Part shown: piece after piece, positions 1 through 5,582 of the stretch
How the letters are laid out: each line of letters starts with the position of its first letter
How positions within the stretch are numbered: position 1 is the first letter of the stretch
Origin: an uncultured Bacteroidales bacterium
GTDB lineage: Bacteria > Bacteroidota > Bacteroidia > Bacteroidales > Lentimicrobiaceae
Assembly: GCA_937864935.1 (NCBI GenBank)
Contig: CALMDN010000444.1
Span: forward strand, 1 to 5,582
Length of the DNA: 5,582 bases
Direction of reading: 5' to 3'
The notes under the pieces: generated by a model
What the model was told of the DNA's origin: nothing
The model's input: the letters and a program-made list of their open reading frames with translations, nothing else
The model's database searches: none
Translations under genes and position numbers: made by a program

Positions 1-259
1 CATCGCCTTTGAATCCGGCAATGGCGGGTCTCGCCATCTCTGGATCGGCCGGGTAATCCCATTCAACGAACCACCGGGCTCACAGATCGCCAAGCTTCGG
101 GCTCAGGTTCATCAGCGCGGAGATTTCCGAAGGATTCAGCCTGCGCAACCGGGAAACCAGCCTTGCAGCTTTTGTAAGCAATTCAGGATCATCATCCGCC
201 TGTAGGGTGGAGGTACTTTCAAAGTCGAGTGTTTTACTGGGCGATAGAAGAATCAGCAT
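1..259 (-). pseudogene. yaaA: yaaA (DUF328/UPF0246) 5' part with in-frame TGA, truncated by window edge
   Basis: From the ATG at 259 the reading frame begins MLILLSPSKTLDFES, the signature N-terminus of the YaaA family (E. coli starts MLILISPAKTLDY). It runs through LNPSEISALMNLSPKLGDL, matching the family's LTPPQISTLMRISDKLAGI region, and then meets TGA at 82-80 after 59 codons. The same frame stays open for the remaining 26 codons to the left edge. It reads ARWFVEWDYPADPEMARPAI then AGFKGD, which aligns without a gap to the family's ARFHDW...ENARQAI.AFKGD block. So a single nonsense codon, not a frameshift, breaks the gene. YaaA (about 257 residues in E. coli) is a cytoplasmic protein that limits iron-dependent damage during peroxide stress. 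A TCA (Ser) to TGA change would be one base; the E. coli residue here is Asn. A sequencing error cannot be excluded. Family identity is secure; the pseudogene status is an inference. Confidence 0.85.
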
Positions 260-276
260 AAATAGGATATAACTGC

Positions 277-293
277 AAAAGCCTTACAAAGGC
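277..293 (-). terminator. Small hairpin plus short U-run between the barrel-like gene and yaaA
   Basis: Read on the minus strand, GCCTT-TGT-AAGGC (293-281) forms a 5-bp stem with a 3-nt loop and is followed by TTTT. It lies 18 bp beyond the stop of the gene at 311-928 and 21 bp before the yaaA start, so it could end the upstream transcript. The stem and U-run are short, so this is a weak candidate. The gap of 51 bp contains no clear TAnnTTTG promoter for yaaA, which would also allow read-through transcription. Confidence 0.3.
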
Positions 294-310
294 AGAAACC
301 AGGACCTTGC

Positions 311-928
311 TCAGAAACCGTAAAGTCCTGGTACCATATTGCTTCCCGGGTTGTACTGCCAGGGACTGTAAATGTTGCTGTTGCTTTGCTGCATGCGGAA
401 TTCTGCGCCGATGTGGAAGTTCTCAGAGACTTTGTAGCCAACACCCACACTCATTCCCTGGGCTTCCATCTGAAGATTTTCAGCATTTAACCGGGCGTTG
501 AAGGCAGGGTTGATGGTTTTGAATGCCGAACCGCTTACCGTGAGCCGGTCATTTACCCGGTATGATCCTGCCGCATACATTGTAAATGTGGTAAGATTGC
601 TGTTGGCAGAAGTGATACTTCCCTCATTGTTGAGCAGCAATACATTGCTGAATGTTGTATTGTTGATGAAAGCACCGGCCGACAGGGTGAAGTTCTTGCC
701 CAGTGGCTGATTGAAAGAGGGTGCCACCCAGGTGGAAAACAGACTTCCGCCATTGCCGGTACCCGTGAAAGAAGCACCGGTCTGCAGACCAAAACGGGAA
801 GCCGGAGTCAGTGAAGAGAAGGCTGGCGAAAACAGTGAAGTTGAATACGGACGGGTTAAATACAGCTGTGCCTGTACCGAAAATGCCGTCAGTATCAGCA
901 TGACAGTGATATAACTCTTGATCTTCAT
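311..928 (-). CDS. Small secreted protein, probable outer-membrane beta-barrel, unknown family
   Basis: A 205-residue protein. The frame is open upstream to 979, but I start it at the ATG at 928 because this places a classic signal peptide at the N-terminus: MKIK, a hydrophobic core (residues 5-16), then SVQA|Q with likely cleavage after A20. The mature part is rich in Ser, Thr, Asn, Gly and aromatics. It has alternating polar and hydrophobic stretches such as 63-71, 76-88, 113-123, 127-136, 160-167 and 171-178, and it ends in phenylalanine. That pattern fits a small outer-membrane beta-barrel. Its style resembles PorP/SprF-like barrels of type IX secretion, but it is shorter than the roughly 300-residue members and the usual N-terminal QYMFNPLAINPAYAG-like block is absent, so I do not assign that family. 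It stands alone, 123 bp after corA and 51 bp before yaaA. Barrel nature is inferred from composition only. Confidence 0.7.
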   Translation of the reverse strand: MKIKSYITVMLILTAFSVQAQLYLTRPYSTSLFSPAFSSLTPASRFGLQTGASFTGTGNGGSLFSTWVAPSFNQPLGKNFTLSAGAFINNTTFSNVLLLNNEGSITSANSNLTTFTMYAAGSYRVNDRLTVSGSAFKTINPAFNARLNAENLQMEAQGMSVGVGYKVSENFHIGAEFRMQQSNSNIYSPWQYNPGSNMVPGLYGF

Positions 929-946
929 GGCCGCAGGTTTAAAAGT

Positions 947-980
947 TAAAAGTAAACAAAAACAGGTTTCACCCCGCAAA
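947..980 (-). promoter_or_regulatory. Possible Bacteroidota-type promoter for the barrel-like gene
   Basis: On the minus strand TACTTTTA (954-947) matches the phylum's -7 consensus TAnnTTTG at 5 of its 6 specified positions. TTTG (980-977) lies 22 bases further upstream as a candidate -33 element, slightly long for the usual spacing of about 19-21. Transcription would start roughly 12 bases before the ATG at 928. The surrounding A/T-rich tract makes chance matches likely. Confidence 0.3.
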
Positions 981-1051
981 TAGTATTCCGTTCAGGACCG
1001 AAAAATCATGAATATCGCATAAAATTGTTAATTCTCTGTTCCTGCAAGCCA

Positions 1052-2137
1052 TCAGAACCATTTCCTGGATTTCATAAAGAGGTACATTCCGACAGCAATT
1101 GCCAGCATAAACCCCATCACCGCCGGATAGGCCCAGGGGTAGTGAAGTTCTGGCATATGGTCGAAGTTCATGCCGTAAATACCTGCGATAAAAGTGAGCG
1201 GAATAAAGATTGCACCCACAATGGTGAGGGTTTTCATCACACTGTTGAGCCGGTTGGAGATGTTCGCTGAATAGAGTTCCATCAGGTTGCTGATGGTGTC
1301 GCGGAAACCCTCGATGTTTTGGGTAATACTCTGCAGATGATCGAAAAGGTCGTTGATGTATTTGATGGTTTTGCGATCAATGAGCCTGGAATCGTCGTGC
1401 TGCAGTTTCCTTATTTCATCCCTGAGGGGATAAACATACTTTCTGAGCAGGATCAGCTGTTTTTTGAGATGCATCAGATCTACCGGTGAGATCCGGTCGG
1501 TGTCGCGGATCAGTTCCAGTTCTGTGGCTTCAATGTGGTCTTCAATCTTCTCAAGAACAAGAAAATAGTTGTCCACTATTTTGTCGGTCAGCACATAAGC
1601 CAGAAAATCAATGCTTTTTTCCCTGGCTTTGCTCAGGCCGCTTTCTATCCTTTCGCTGACTGCATCAAAAATATTGCTGCTGGCTTCTTTAAATGAGATC
1701 AGATAATTTTCACCAACCACAATTGAAATCTGTTCTGATTCGATGCTGCGGTTTTCATCGTTCCACTTCAGCATTTTAAGACAGAGGTAAAGCACATCCC
1801 CGAAATTCTCAATTTTAATGACCGATTCAGTATTCAGTACATCCTCGAGCAGAAGCGGATGCAGGAGGTGATGCGAGCCCAGTTTGTCGATGAGGCCGGT
1901 ATTGGTCAGGCCGGTGACATCAATCCAGTGGTTGGTGCCGGGCTGAAGCCGGCTGATGATTTCACCTACATCCTGAGAATCTGTCTTCACTGCCGTTTCT
2001 GCATTGTAGCTGAGCAGCCTGAAGCTTGTTTCTTCATTTCGGTTGCCGGTATAGACAAGCGAACCAGGGGGCAGACCGGCTTTTTTCCGATAGTTTCTGA
2101 TGGTTTCCTGATTTACCTGTTTGGTCTGTTTACGCAT
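1052..2137 (-). CDS. corA: CorA-family magnesium/cobalt channel
   Basis: A 361-residue inner-membrane channel that mediates Mg2+ (and Co2+) influx as a pentamer. The C-terminal hallmark is intact: TM1 at about 301-321, then the selectivity motif YGMN (GMN at 322-324), then a short loop FDHMPELHYPW, TM2 at about 335-355 and a basic tail KSRKW. This loop and TM pair closely resembles Thermotoga maritima CorA, whose length (351) is also similar. The N-terminal cytoplasmic domain carries the HPLLLEDVL motif (93-102) and the long stalk helices (about 185-300). The usual QRPK segment after that motif reads SVIK here. I chose the ATG at 2137 over one at 2185 because the longer form would run 56 bases into mscS. 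From 2137 the overlap is 8 bases (ATGCGTAA contains both start and stop), preceded by GGGAAGG, a fair ribosome site, so translation is probably coupled to mscS. Confidence 0.97.
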   Translation of the reverse strand: MRKQTKQVNQETIRNYRKKAGLPPGSLVYTGNRNEETSFRLLSYNAETAVKTDSQDVGEIISRLQPGTNHWIDVTGLTNTGLIDKLGSHHLLHPLLLEDVLNTESVIKIENFGDVLYLCLKMLKWNDENRSIESEQISIVVGENYLISFKEASSNIFDAVSERIESGLSKAREKSIDFLAYVLTDKIVDNYFLVLEKIEDHIEATELELIRDTDRISPVDLMHLKKQLILLRKYVYPLRDEIRKLQHDDSRLIDRKTIKYINDLFDHLQSITQNIEGFRDTISNLMELYSANISNRLNSVMKTLTIVGAIFIPLTFIAGIYGMNFDHMPELHYPWAYPAVMGFMLAIAVGMYLFMKSRKWF

Positions 2138-3014
2138 CCTTCCCGGTTTTATGAACGATGGCCCTGTGCGGATAGGGGATTTCAATACCCTGTTCTTCGA
2201 ACTCCTTTTTCAGCGTTTCAAATACATCACATTTCATTACAAACCCGGCACCGGTATCGGCGGCCCAGGCATAGGCCCTGAGATTTACAGATGACTCGCC
2301 GAACCCGAGAACACGCACGATGACTTTCGGCACGCCGTCAGCCACTTCTTCCGGACTGCGGTTGTCGATGCAGTTGGGGTGACTTTCAATCACCCGGGCA
2401 AGTACCGATTTCGCGCGTTCAAGGTTGCTTTCATAGCTGATTCCCAGTTCTATAAAAGCACAGATTTTTTCGTCTGAAATGGTGCTGTTTATGATGGTTT
2501 GCGAACTGATGACCGTATTCGGGATGATAATTCTTCTGTTTTCGAAGTTGTTGATGACAGTGTGACGCAGGGTAATATCCTCTACAACACCCTGGTGCAG
2601 CTCACCGATCCTGATGTTGTCGCCCACCCTGAAGGGCTTGAAGACCACGATAAAGATGCCGCTGATGATGTTGGAAAAGGCTTCCTGAGAAGCGAAACCA
2701 AGGATGGCTGCGAAAATACCGGCTCCGGCAAAAAGGGTGATCCCGATGGAGCGCAATTCAGGTATGGTATAAAAGATCAGCGTCATGGCCAGCATGAAGA
2801 CAACGAAACTGACGGCATTTCTCAGGAATTTGTAACGCGTTGGATCCACTTTCATGATATCGCTGGAGCGCTCAAAATAGACCTTGATAATTTTCCTGAG
2901 AATGCGGGCTGCCACTACTGCCAGCAAGGCGATGGCCAGGGAAACAATCAGATATTGCAATATCCGGTGGTTGGTTTCGGCAAACGTGGAGAAGTCGAAC
3001 GAGAGAATTTTCAT
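2130..3014 (-). CDS. mscS: MscS-family small-conductance mechanosensitive channel
   Basis: A 294-residue inner-membrane channel, close to E. coli MscS (286), that opens under membrane tension and releases solutes on hypo-osmotic shock. Predicted segments are TM1 about 18-38, TM2 about 64-84 and the pore-lining TM3 about 90-125. TM3 shows the Gly/Ala pattern GAGIFAAILGFASQEAFSN. It is followed by the family's FKPFRVGD (125-132), the beta-domain block V.DI.LR.T (144-152), IIIPNTVI (162-169) and the C-terminal QGIEIPYPH (275-283). An in-frame ATG at 3089 would add 25 residues. I start at 3014 instead, because a perfect promoter -7 element sits at 3039-3032 inside that extension, and the shorter form begins with a typical short N-terminal segment before TM1. 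The gene overlaps corA by 8 bases, implying one message for both channels. Confidence 0.96.
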   Translation of the reverse strand: MKILSFDFSTFAETNHRILQYLIVSLAIALLAVVAARILRKIIKVYFERSSDIMKVDPTRYKFLRNAVSFVVFMLAMTLIFYTIPELRSIGITLFAGAGIFAAILGFASQEAFSNIISGIFIVVFKPFRVGDNIRIGELHQGVVEDITLRHTVINNFENRRIIIPNTVISSQTIINSTISDEKICAFIELGISYESNLERAKSVLARVIESHPNCIDNRSPEEVADGVPKVIVRVLGFGESSVNLRAYAWAADTGAGFVMKCDVFETLKKEFEEQGIEIPYPHRAIVHKTGKDA

Positions 3015-3031
3015 CTGAGGGTATTTTTCAA

Positions 3032-3039
3032 CAAAGATA
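3032..3039 (-). promoter_or_regulatory. Promoter -7 element for mscS-corA
   Basis: On the minus strand TATCTTTG matches the Bacteroidota -7 consensus TAnnTTTG exactly. It lies 17 bases upstream of the mscS ATG at 3014, giving an expected leader of only about 10 bases. No TTTG is seen at the -33 distance. The element coincides with the T-rich tail of the candidate mscL terminator. Confidence 0.6.
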
Positions 3040-3064
3040 AAAATAAGCAGTGGTTGATCTGCTT
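3033..3064 (-). terminator. Candidate terminator of the mscL transcript
   Basis: On the minus strand AAGCAG (3064-3059) pairs with CTGCTT (3050-3045) across an 8-nt loop, followed immediately by ATTTTTATCTTT. The 6-bp stem has only three G-C pairs, so the terminator would be modest. It sits 89 bp after the mscL stop, directly in front of mscS, where a transcript end would be expected. Its U-rich tail overlaps the mscS -7 element. Confidence 0.4.
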
Positions 3065-3152
3065 TACACTGGAAGGTATATGGTACCAATATATCAACAA
3101 AGGCAGAAACCCTCAGGTGACTGCCTCTGCATAAAACCGTATCCGGAATTGG
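3065..3152. other. Intergenic spacer between mscL and mscS
   Basis: Eighty-eight bases without a supportable gene. It holds an imperfect palindrome around GGTACC (ATATTGGTACCATAT on the minus strand, near 3078-3092) and a 15-base stretch at 3097-3111 that recurs at 286-300. I see no promoter consensus or RNA fold that I can name in it. Confidence 0.5.
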
Positions 3153-3566
3153 CTATTTCTTCAACAGGTCACGGATTTCCGAAAGCAATTCCTGTTCTTT
3201 GGTCGGAGCCGGAGGTGCAGCCGGAGCTTCCTCTTCTTTCTTTTTCATCGAGTTCATGGCTTTGATGGCCATAAAGATGGCGAAAGCGATGATCAGGAAG
3301 TCAACCACATTCTGAATGAACATCCCGTAGTTGAGTGAGACGGCCGGGGTAACCACTTCTGCACCGTTCATTACGGCATCTTTCAGGGTTATACTCATGT
3401 CTTTAAAATCGATACCGCCCAGCAGTAAACCTAAGGGTGGCATCAAAACATCGCCTACGAAAGAAGAGATGATTTTACCGAAGGCACCGCCGATGATGAT
3501 ACCAACCGCCATATCAACCACGTTACCACGCATGGCAAATGCTTTGAATTCGTCAACTAGCTTCAT
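3153..3566 (-). CDS. mscL: Large-conductance mechanosensitive channel MscL
   Basis: A 137-residue inner-membrane protein (E. coli MscL is 136) that forms a pentameric emergency valve opening near the lytic tension limit. It shows the full family architecture. There is an amphipathic N-terminal helix with [23 protein letters not shown]1 (about 15-45) carries the gate region [20 protein letters not shown] and then LMPP. A periplasmic loop spans about 50-75, TM2 (about 80-103) contains [17 protein letters not shown], and the cytoplasmic bundle ends in [13 protein letters not shown]. An Ala/Pro linker (115-121) precedes the bundle. The frame is open 8 codons further upstream, but the ATG at 3566 gives the conserved N-terminus. 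It lies 50 bp after the DUF3078 gene with no terminator and no clear promoter between them, so it is probably co-transcribed with that gene. Confidence 0.98.
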   Translation of the reverse strand: MKLVDEFKAFAMRGNVVDMAVGIIIGGAFGKIISSFVGDVLMPPLGLLLGGIDFKDMSITLKDAVMNGAEVVTPAVSLNYGMFIQNVVDFLIIAFAIFMAIKAMNSMKKKEEEAPAAPPAPTKEQELLSEIRDLLKK

Positions 3567-3616
3567 AATGTCTGATTTTTGGTGAAACAATATTTGGGAA
3601 ATGGTAATTTCAATGT

Positions 3617-4519
3617 TTACTGCTTGATGGTAGCCTGAAGGTGTTTCACCGAGTATGTCAGCCCGACACCAAAAGTCTGTTTGAACTGGGTCCTGGGTCC
3701 GATGTTGCCTTCTTTGTCAGTAATCAGAATGTCGTGGTCGTAGATGGTCTGGATTCCGAGAAATGTTGAGATGTATTTGTTTACCTTGAGTATTACAAGT
3801 GCTTCCCAGTTGATGTCGATGTTCTGCGGCCGGTCCATGTAATTGGAAAACATGTCGAGTTTGCTCTTGATGTTGACGTTGGTGAATACATCTTTCTCGA
3901 AAGTTACTTTCAGGGCAGCTCCGAACTCTGACCTGACAGTTTTTCCGGGATCGACACCATAAGCTCCGGCATCCGACAGTGTTTCATCGGTTACCAGGGT
4001 CATTCGTCCGGTAATCGGAAGCAGTGAAATGGATAAGTAGGGAAAGGGTTTATAATCCATACCCAAACCGAGCATAAGGTAGCCGGGTGCGAGAAAATTG
4101 GAAATCAGCACCGAATCGTTGGGATAGTTAAAGCCTTCGGCAAACTGTGATTTAAAACTAAGGTTTGCACTGAGAAAAAGGTTCTGATTGATCACATTGT
4201 GCCCTAATTTCGAAACAAGGTCTATTTTGTCATCACTCTTTCTCATTTTGGCATCTCCCAGTTTCACAAGCCCGTAAGCCAGATCCAGCGAATTGTCCCA
4301 GGTGGTTTTGCCTTGTTTAAGGTTTGCAAAAAGGTTCAGAAAAGAGTTGCCTCCGTAGCTGTTTTCTCCACCGGCCGCCCAGTTGGTTAAAGAAACCTGG
4401 GTAAATGTAAGTGAGGCTTTCGTGCCTGTAGTCCACAATTTGGTGGTATCGGGGGTCTGCGCATTCAAAACCCCGGCAAGTAACAATGAAGATAAAATCG
4501 TTAAGATCTGTTTTTGCAT
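3617..4519 (-). CDS. DUF3078-family secreted protein, probable outer-membrane barrel
   Basis: A 300-residue protein with a clear signal peptide (residues 1-20, cleavage LNA|Q). The region after it carries the DUF3078 hallmark, a Trp-rich start ([12 protein letters not shown]) followed by [19 protein letters not shown] (41-59). The rest consists of amphipathic strand-like stretches with charged turns, ending with [22 protein letters not shown] split by strand boundaries. This is consistent with an outer-membrane beta-barrel. DUF3078 is essentially a Bacteroidota family and its function is not established. The gene starts 27 bp after the stop of the double TonB_C gene, and mscL follows 50 bp later. 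I see no separate promoter in the 27-bp gap, so the three are probably one unit. Family assignment rests on the N-terminal motif and overall composition. Confidence 0.92.
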   Translation of the reverse strand: MQKQILTILSSLLLAGVLNAQTPDTTKLWTTGTKASLTFTQVSLTNWAAGGENSYGGNSFLNLFANLKQGKTTWDNSLDLAYGLVKLGDAKMRKSDDKIDLVSKLGHNVINQNLFLSANLSFKSQFAEGFNYPNDSVLISNFLAPGYLMLGLGMDYKPFPYLSISLLPITGRMTLVTDETLSDAGAYGVDPGKTVRSEFGAALKVTFEKDVFTNVNIKSKLDMFSNYMDRPQNIDINWEALVILKVNKYISTFLGIQTIYDHDILITDKEGNIGPRTQFKQTFGVGLTYSVKHLQATIKQ

Positions 4520-4546
4520 ATGGCTTGGGTGATTTGGTGTTTATTT

Positions 4547-5350
4547 TTATCCGCCGTAGCTCGACTTGACATTCGGGTTGAAATTGCCGTCAGGGCCTGG
4601 CTCAAGATTGAAATTAACCGACAGACGCATCCGGGTTCTCACTGCCTGGTGATTCAAGGTACCGGGCATCCATTTGATCATCTGAAGAATCCTCAGCGCT
4701 TCTTCGTTGCAGCCTGCACCCAGCGAATTTACGATGTGTGTGTTTGAAATCCGGCCATGAGGCTCTACCACGAAAGCCAAAGTAACAATTCCGCTTATGT
4801 TTTGTTTGATGGCAGCCTCAGGATATTTGAGGTTGGCAGCGATAAAACCAGCCAGGGTGATGCCTTCGTTTGTGAAAATGGGATGGGGTGCTGATTCAAG
4901 ATTTTTATAGAAGTAAATGCGCCCTGAAGTGTCGATGGGTTCATAAGGGAAGTACAGTGAATTATACCCCCTTTTCTTACATAACCTGTTGTATTTCTTT
5001 ATGTTGAATTCGATGGCGAATTGCCCGCTGTCTGCAACGGCAACGCCTCTTCGCCGTGCCGGTTCCCACTCCAGCATCCTGAAAATTCTCAGGGCCTCAA
5101 GGTCACATTCCGGACTCAGTTTTTGATCGTATCTGACGTGTGAAACTTGTCCTTTTTCGCTGATATGATACAAAACCAAAACCGTCCCCTCCGTTTCAGA
5201 CTGTAATGCCGGCTCAGGGTAAATCAGCTCCTGATCAATAAATGTCTTTAACTGAACTTTTCCTCCATAAACCTGGGCAGGGGTAAACTCCTGACAATGA
5301 GCAATTAGCGAAATGATAACGAAAGCCGGAGACGCCAGTAACTTTTTCAC
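4547..5350 (-). CDS. Secreted protein with two tandem TonB_C domains
   Basis: A 267-residue protein with two TonB C-terminal domains. Domain 1 (about 29-117) has YPEPA, EGTVLVLYHISEKGQV, then CDLEALRIFRMLEWEPARRRG and a final beta strand. Domain 2 (about 161-250) has KYPEAAIKQNISGIVTLAF, VVEPHGRI, then CNEEALRILQMIKWMPG. Both keep the order YP..A, G.V...F.V...G, (C)..EAL+I, W.P, and both have a Cys before the EAL motif. Classical TonB is anchored in the inner membrane by an N-terminal helix followed by a Pro-rich spacer and needs ExbBD. Here there is only an N-terminal signal-peptide-like stretch (1-19) and no Pro-rich linker, so a soluble periplasmic protein is likely, with unknown partner. 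A lipobox is poor (LIAHC, His before Cys). The start is GTG at 5350: an in-frame TGA lies five codons upstream, and the promoter is just beyond. Confidence 0.88.
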   Translation of the reverse strand: MKKLLASPAFVIISLIAHCQEFTPAQVYGGKVQLKTFIDQELIYPEPALQSETEGTVLVLYHISEKGQVSHVRYDQKLSPECDLEALRIFRMLEWEPARRRGVAVADSGQFAIEFNIKKYNRLCKKRGYNSLYFPYEPIDTSGRIYFYKNLESAPHPIFTNEGITLAGFIAANLKYPEAAIKQNISGIVTLAFVVEPHGRISNTHIVNSLGAGCNEEALRILQMIKWMPGTLNHQAVRTRMRLSVNFNLEPGPDGNFNPNVKSSYGG

Positions 5351-5367
5351 AGTTCTGCAATTTCAGG

Positions 5368-5398
5368 TAAAAATAAGAAATTATGATGAATTGTCAAA
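5368..5398 (-). promoter_or_regulatory. Bacteroidota-type promoter for the TonB_C / DUF3078 / mscL unit
   Basis: On the minus strand TTTG (5398-5395) is followed after 19 bases by TATTTTTA (5375-5368). This matches the -33 TTTG and -7 TAnnTTTG consensus with one mismatch at the last position and correct spacing. It predicts a start about 11 bases before the GTG at 5350, which supports that start codon. The -33 TTTG uses the end of the U-tract of the upstream gene's terminator. Confidence 0.6.
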
Positions 5399-5446
5399 AA
5401 AAACAGATGGGAACCCGGGCCTTCCGCTTTAAAGCGTCAGGCTTCC
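5396..5446 (-). terminator. Hairpin and U-tract terminator of the gene entering from the right
   Basis: On the minus strand, 15 bp after the stop at 5461, GCC-TGA-CGC (5442-5434) folds back on GCG-GAA-GGC (5427-5419) around TTTAAA. The middle triplets give a U-A pair plus tandem G.A mismatches, so the stem can stack continuously. An outer GGAA/TTCC pair (5446-5443 with 5413-5410) extends it with a bulge. Six bases later comes a run of eight T (5403-5396). The six-base gap between stem and U-run is longer than ideal. Confidence 0.5.
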
Positions 5447-5460
5447 TTTAAACATCCTGG

Positions 5461-5582
5461 TTACAAAGGGATTTCTGTGTTTTTGGTTGGTGAAAACTCC
5501 CCCACCATTTTATCAAAATCGGCAAACTGCTCCTTTGCCGATGTGAAAGCAATGCTCCCGTTGTTTATCAGGCTGATGCTGT
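5461..5582 (-). CDS. C-terminal 39 residues of an unrecognised protein, cut by the window edge
   Basis: The minus strand has one frame open from the right edge to TAA at 5463-5461. It encodes SISLINNGSIAFTSAKEQFA then DFDKMVGEFSPTKNTEIPL. The other two minus-strand frames close sooner. The fragment reads as a plausible protein with a charged helix-like stretch, is followed by a terminator-like hairpin, and is in the same orientation as all other genes, which supports it as a real gene end. I do not recognise the family from these residues, and no function can be given. Confidence 0.55.
   Translation of the reverse strand, partial: SISLINNGSIAFTSAKEQFADFDKMVGEFSPTKNTEIPL

Noticed and set aside
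80..82. TGA in yaaA as selenocysteine or a reassigned codon
   Set aside because: The aligned E. coli residue is Asn, not Cys. No selenocysteine-insertion hairpin is apparent right after it, and TGA terminates other genes in the window.
311..928. Assignment of the small secreted protein to PorP/SprF of the type IX secretion system
   Set aside because: The general style is similar, but the diagnostic N-terminal block is missing, the protein is about 100 residues too short, and no Por/Gld genes are nearby.
2138..2185. Longer N-terminus of CorA from the ATG at 2185
   Set aside because: It would lie entirely inside the conserved 3' end of mscS. The ATG at 2137 has a better upstream GGGAAGG and a compact overlap.
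1859..2281. A 140-codon open frame on the plus strand across the corA/mscS junction
   Set aside because: It lies opposite the start of corA and the end of mscS, and its translation has no recognisable domain; it is explained by the codon use of the real genes.
2138..3014. Mg2+-sensing riboswitch upstream of corA
   Set aside because: The sequence in front of corA is the coding region of mscS with an 8-base overlap, leaving no untranslated leader for an M-box or similar element.
2499..3134. A 211-codon open frame on the plus strand opposite mscS
   Set aside because: It is the antisense shadow of a well-conserved MscS gene. Its translation is rich in Asp, Gly, His and Gln without any fold-like pattern, and no promoter supports it.
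3598..3611. GAAAT/ATTTC hairpin between the DUF3078 gene and mscL
   Set aside because: The 5-bp stem is A/T-rich and has no following U-run, so it is too weak to call a terminator.

Overview
The window looks like ordinary chromosomal DNA from a member of the Bacteroidota. Evidence for this is a DUF3078-family secreted protein, a TonB_C-domain protein of the type common in that phylum, and promoter-like sites that fit the phylum's TTTG / TAnnTTTG consensus rather than the sigma70 one. Ribosome binding sites are mostly weak, as expected there. Every gene I can support lies on the minus strand, so transcription runs from the right edge to the left. No mobile element, CRISPR array, tRNA or rRNA is visible.

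Layout in transcription order. (1) 5582-5461: the last 39 codons of an unrecognised gene, followed by a hairpin and U-tract terminator. (2) 5350-3153: a probable transcription unit with a good promoter. It encodes a secreted protein with two TonB_C domains, a DUF3078 probable outer-membrane protein 27 bp downstream, and the large-conductance mechanosensitive channel MscL 50 bp further on. (3) 3014-1052: a second unit with a perfect -7 element. It encodes an MscS-family channel whose last 8 bases overlap the start of a CorA-type Mg2+/Co2+ channel. (4) 928-311: a small secreted protein, probably an outer-membrane beta-barrel, with no recognised family. (5) 259-1: the 5' half of yaaA (peroxide stress protein family), interrupted by an in-frame TGA and continuing off the left edge.

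The shared theme of the centre is ion and turgor control at the inner membrane: MscL, MscS and CorA are consecutive, and MscS and CorA are probably translationally coupled. The flanking TonB_C, DUF3078 and small barrel-like proteins are envelope proteins. The most concrete oddity is the nonsense codon in yaaA. I do not see an undescribed system here. The most open questions are the soluble double TonB_C protein next to DUF3078, and the compact junctions where a terminator tail overlaps the next promoter.
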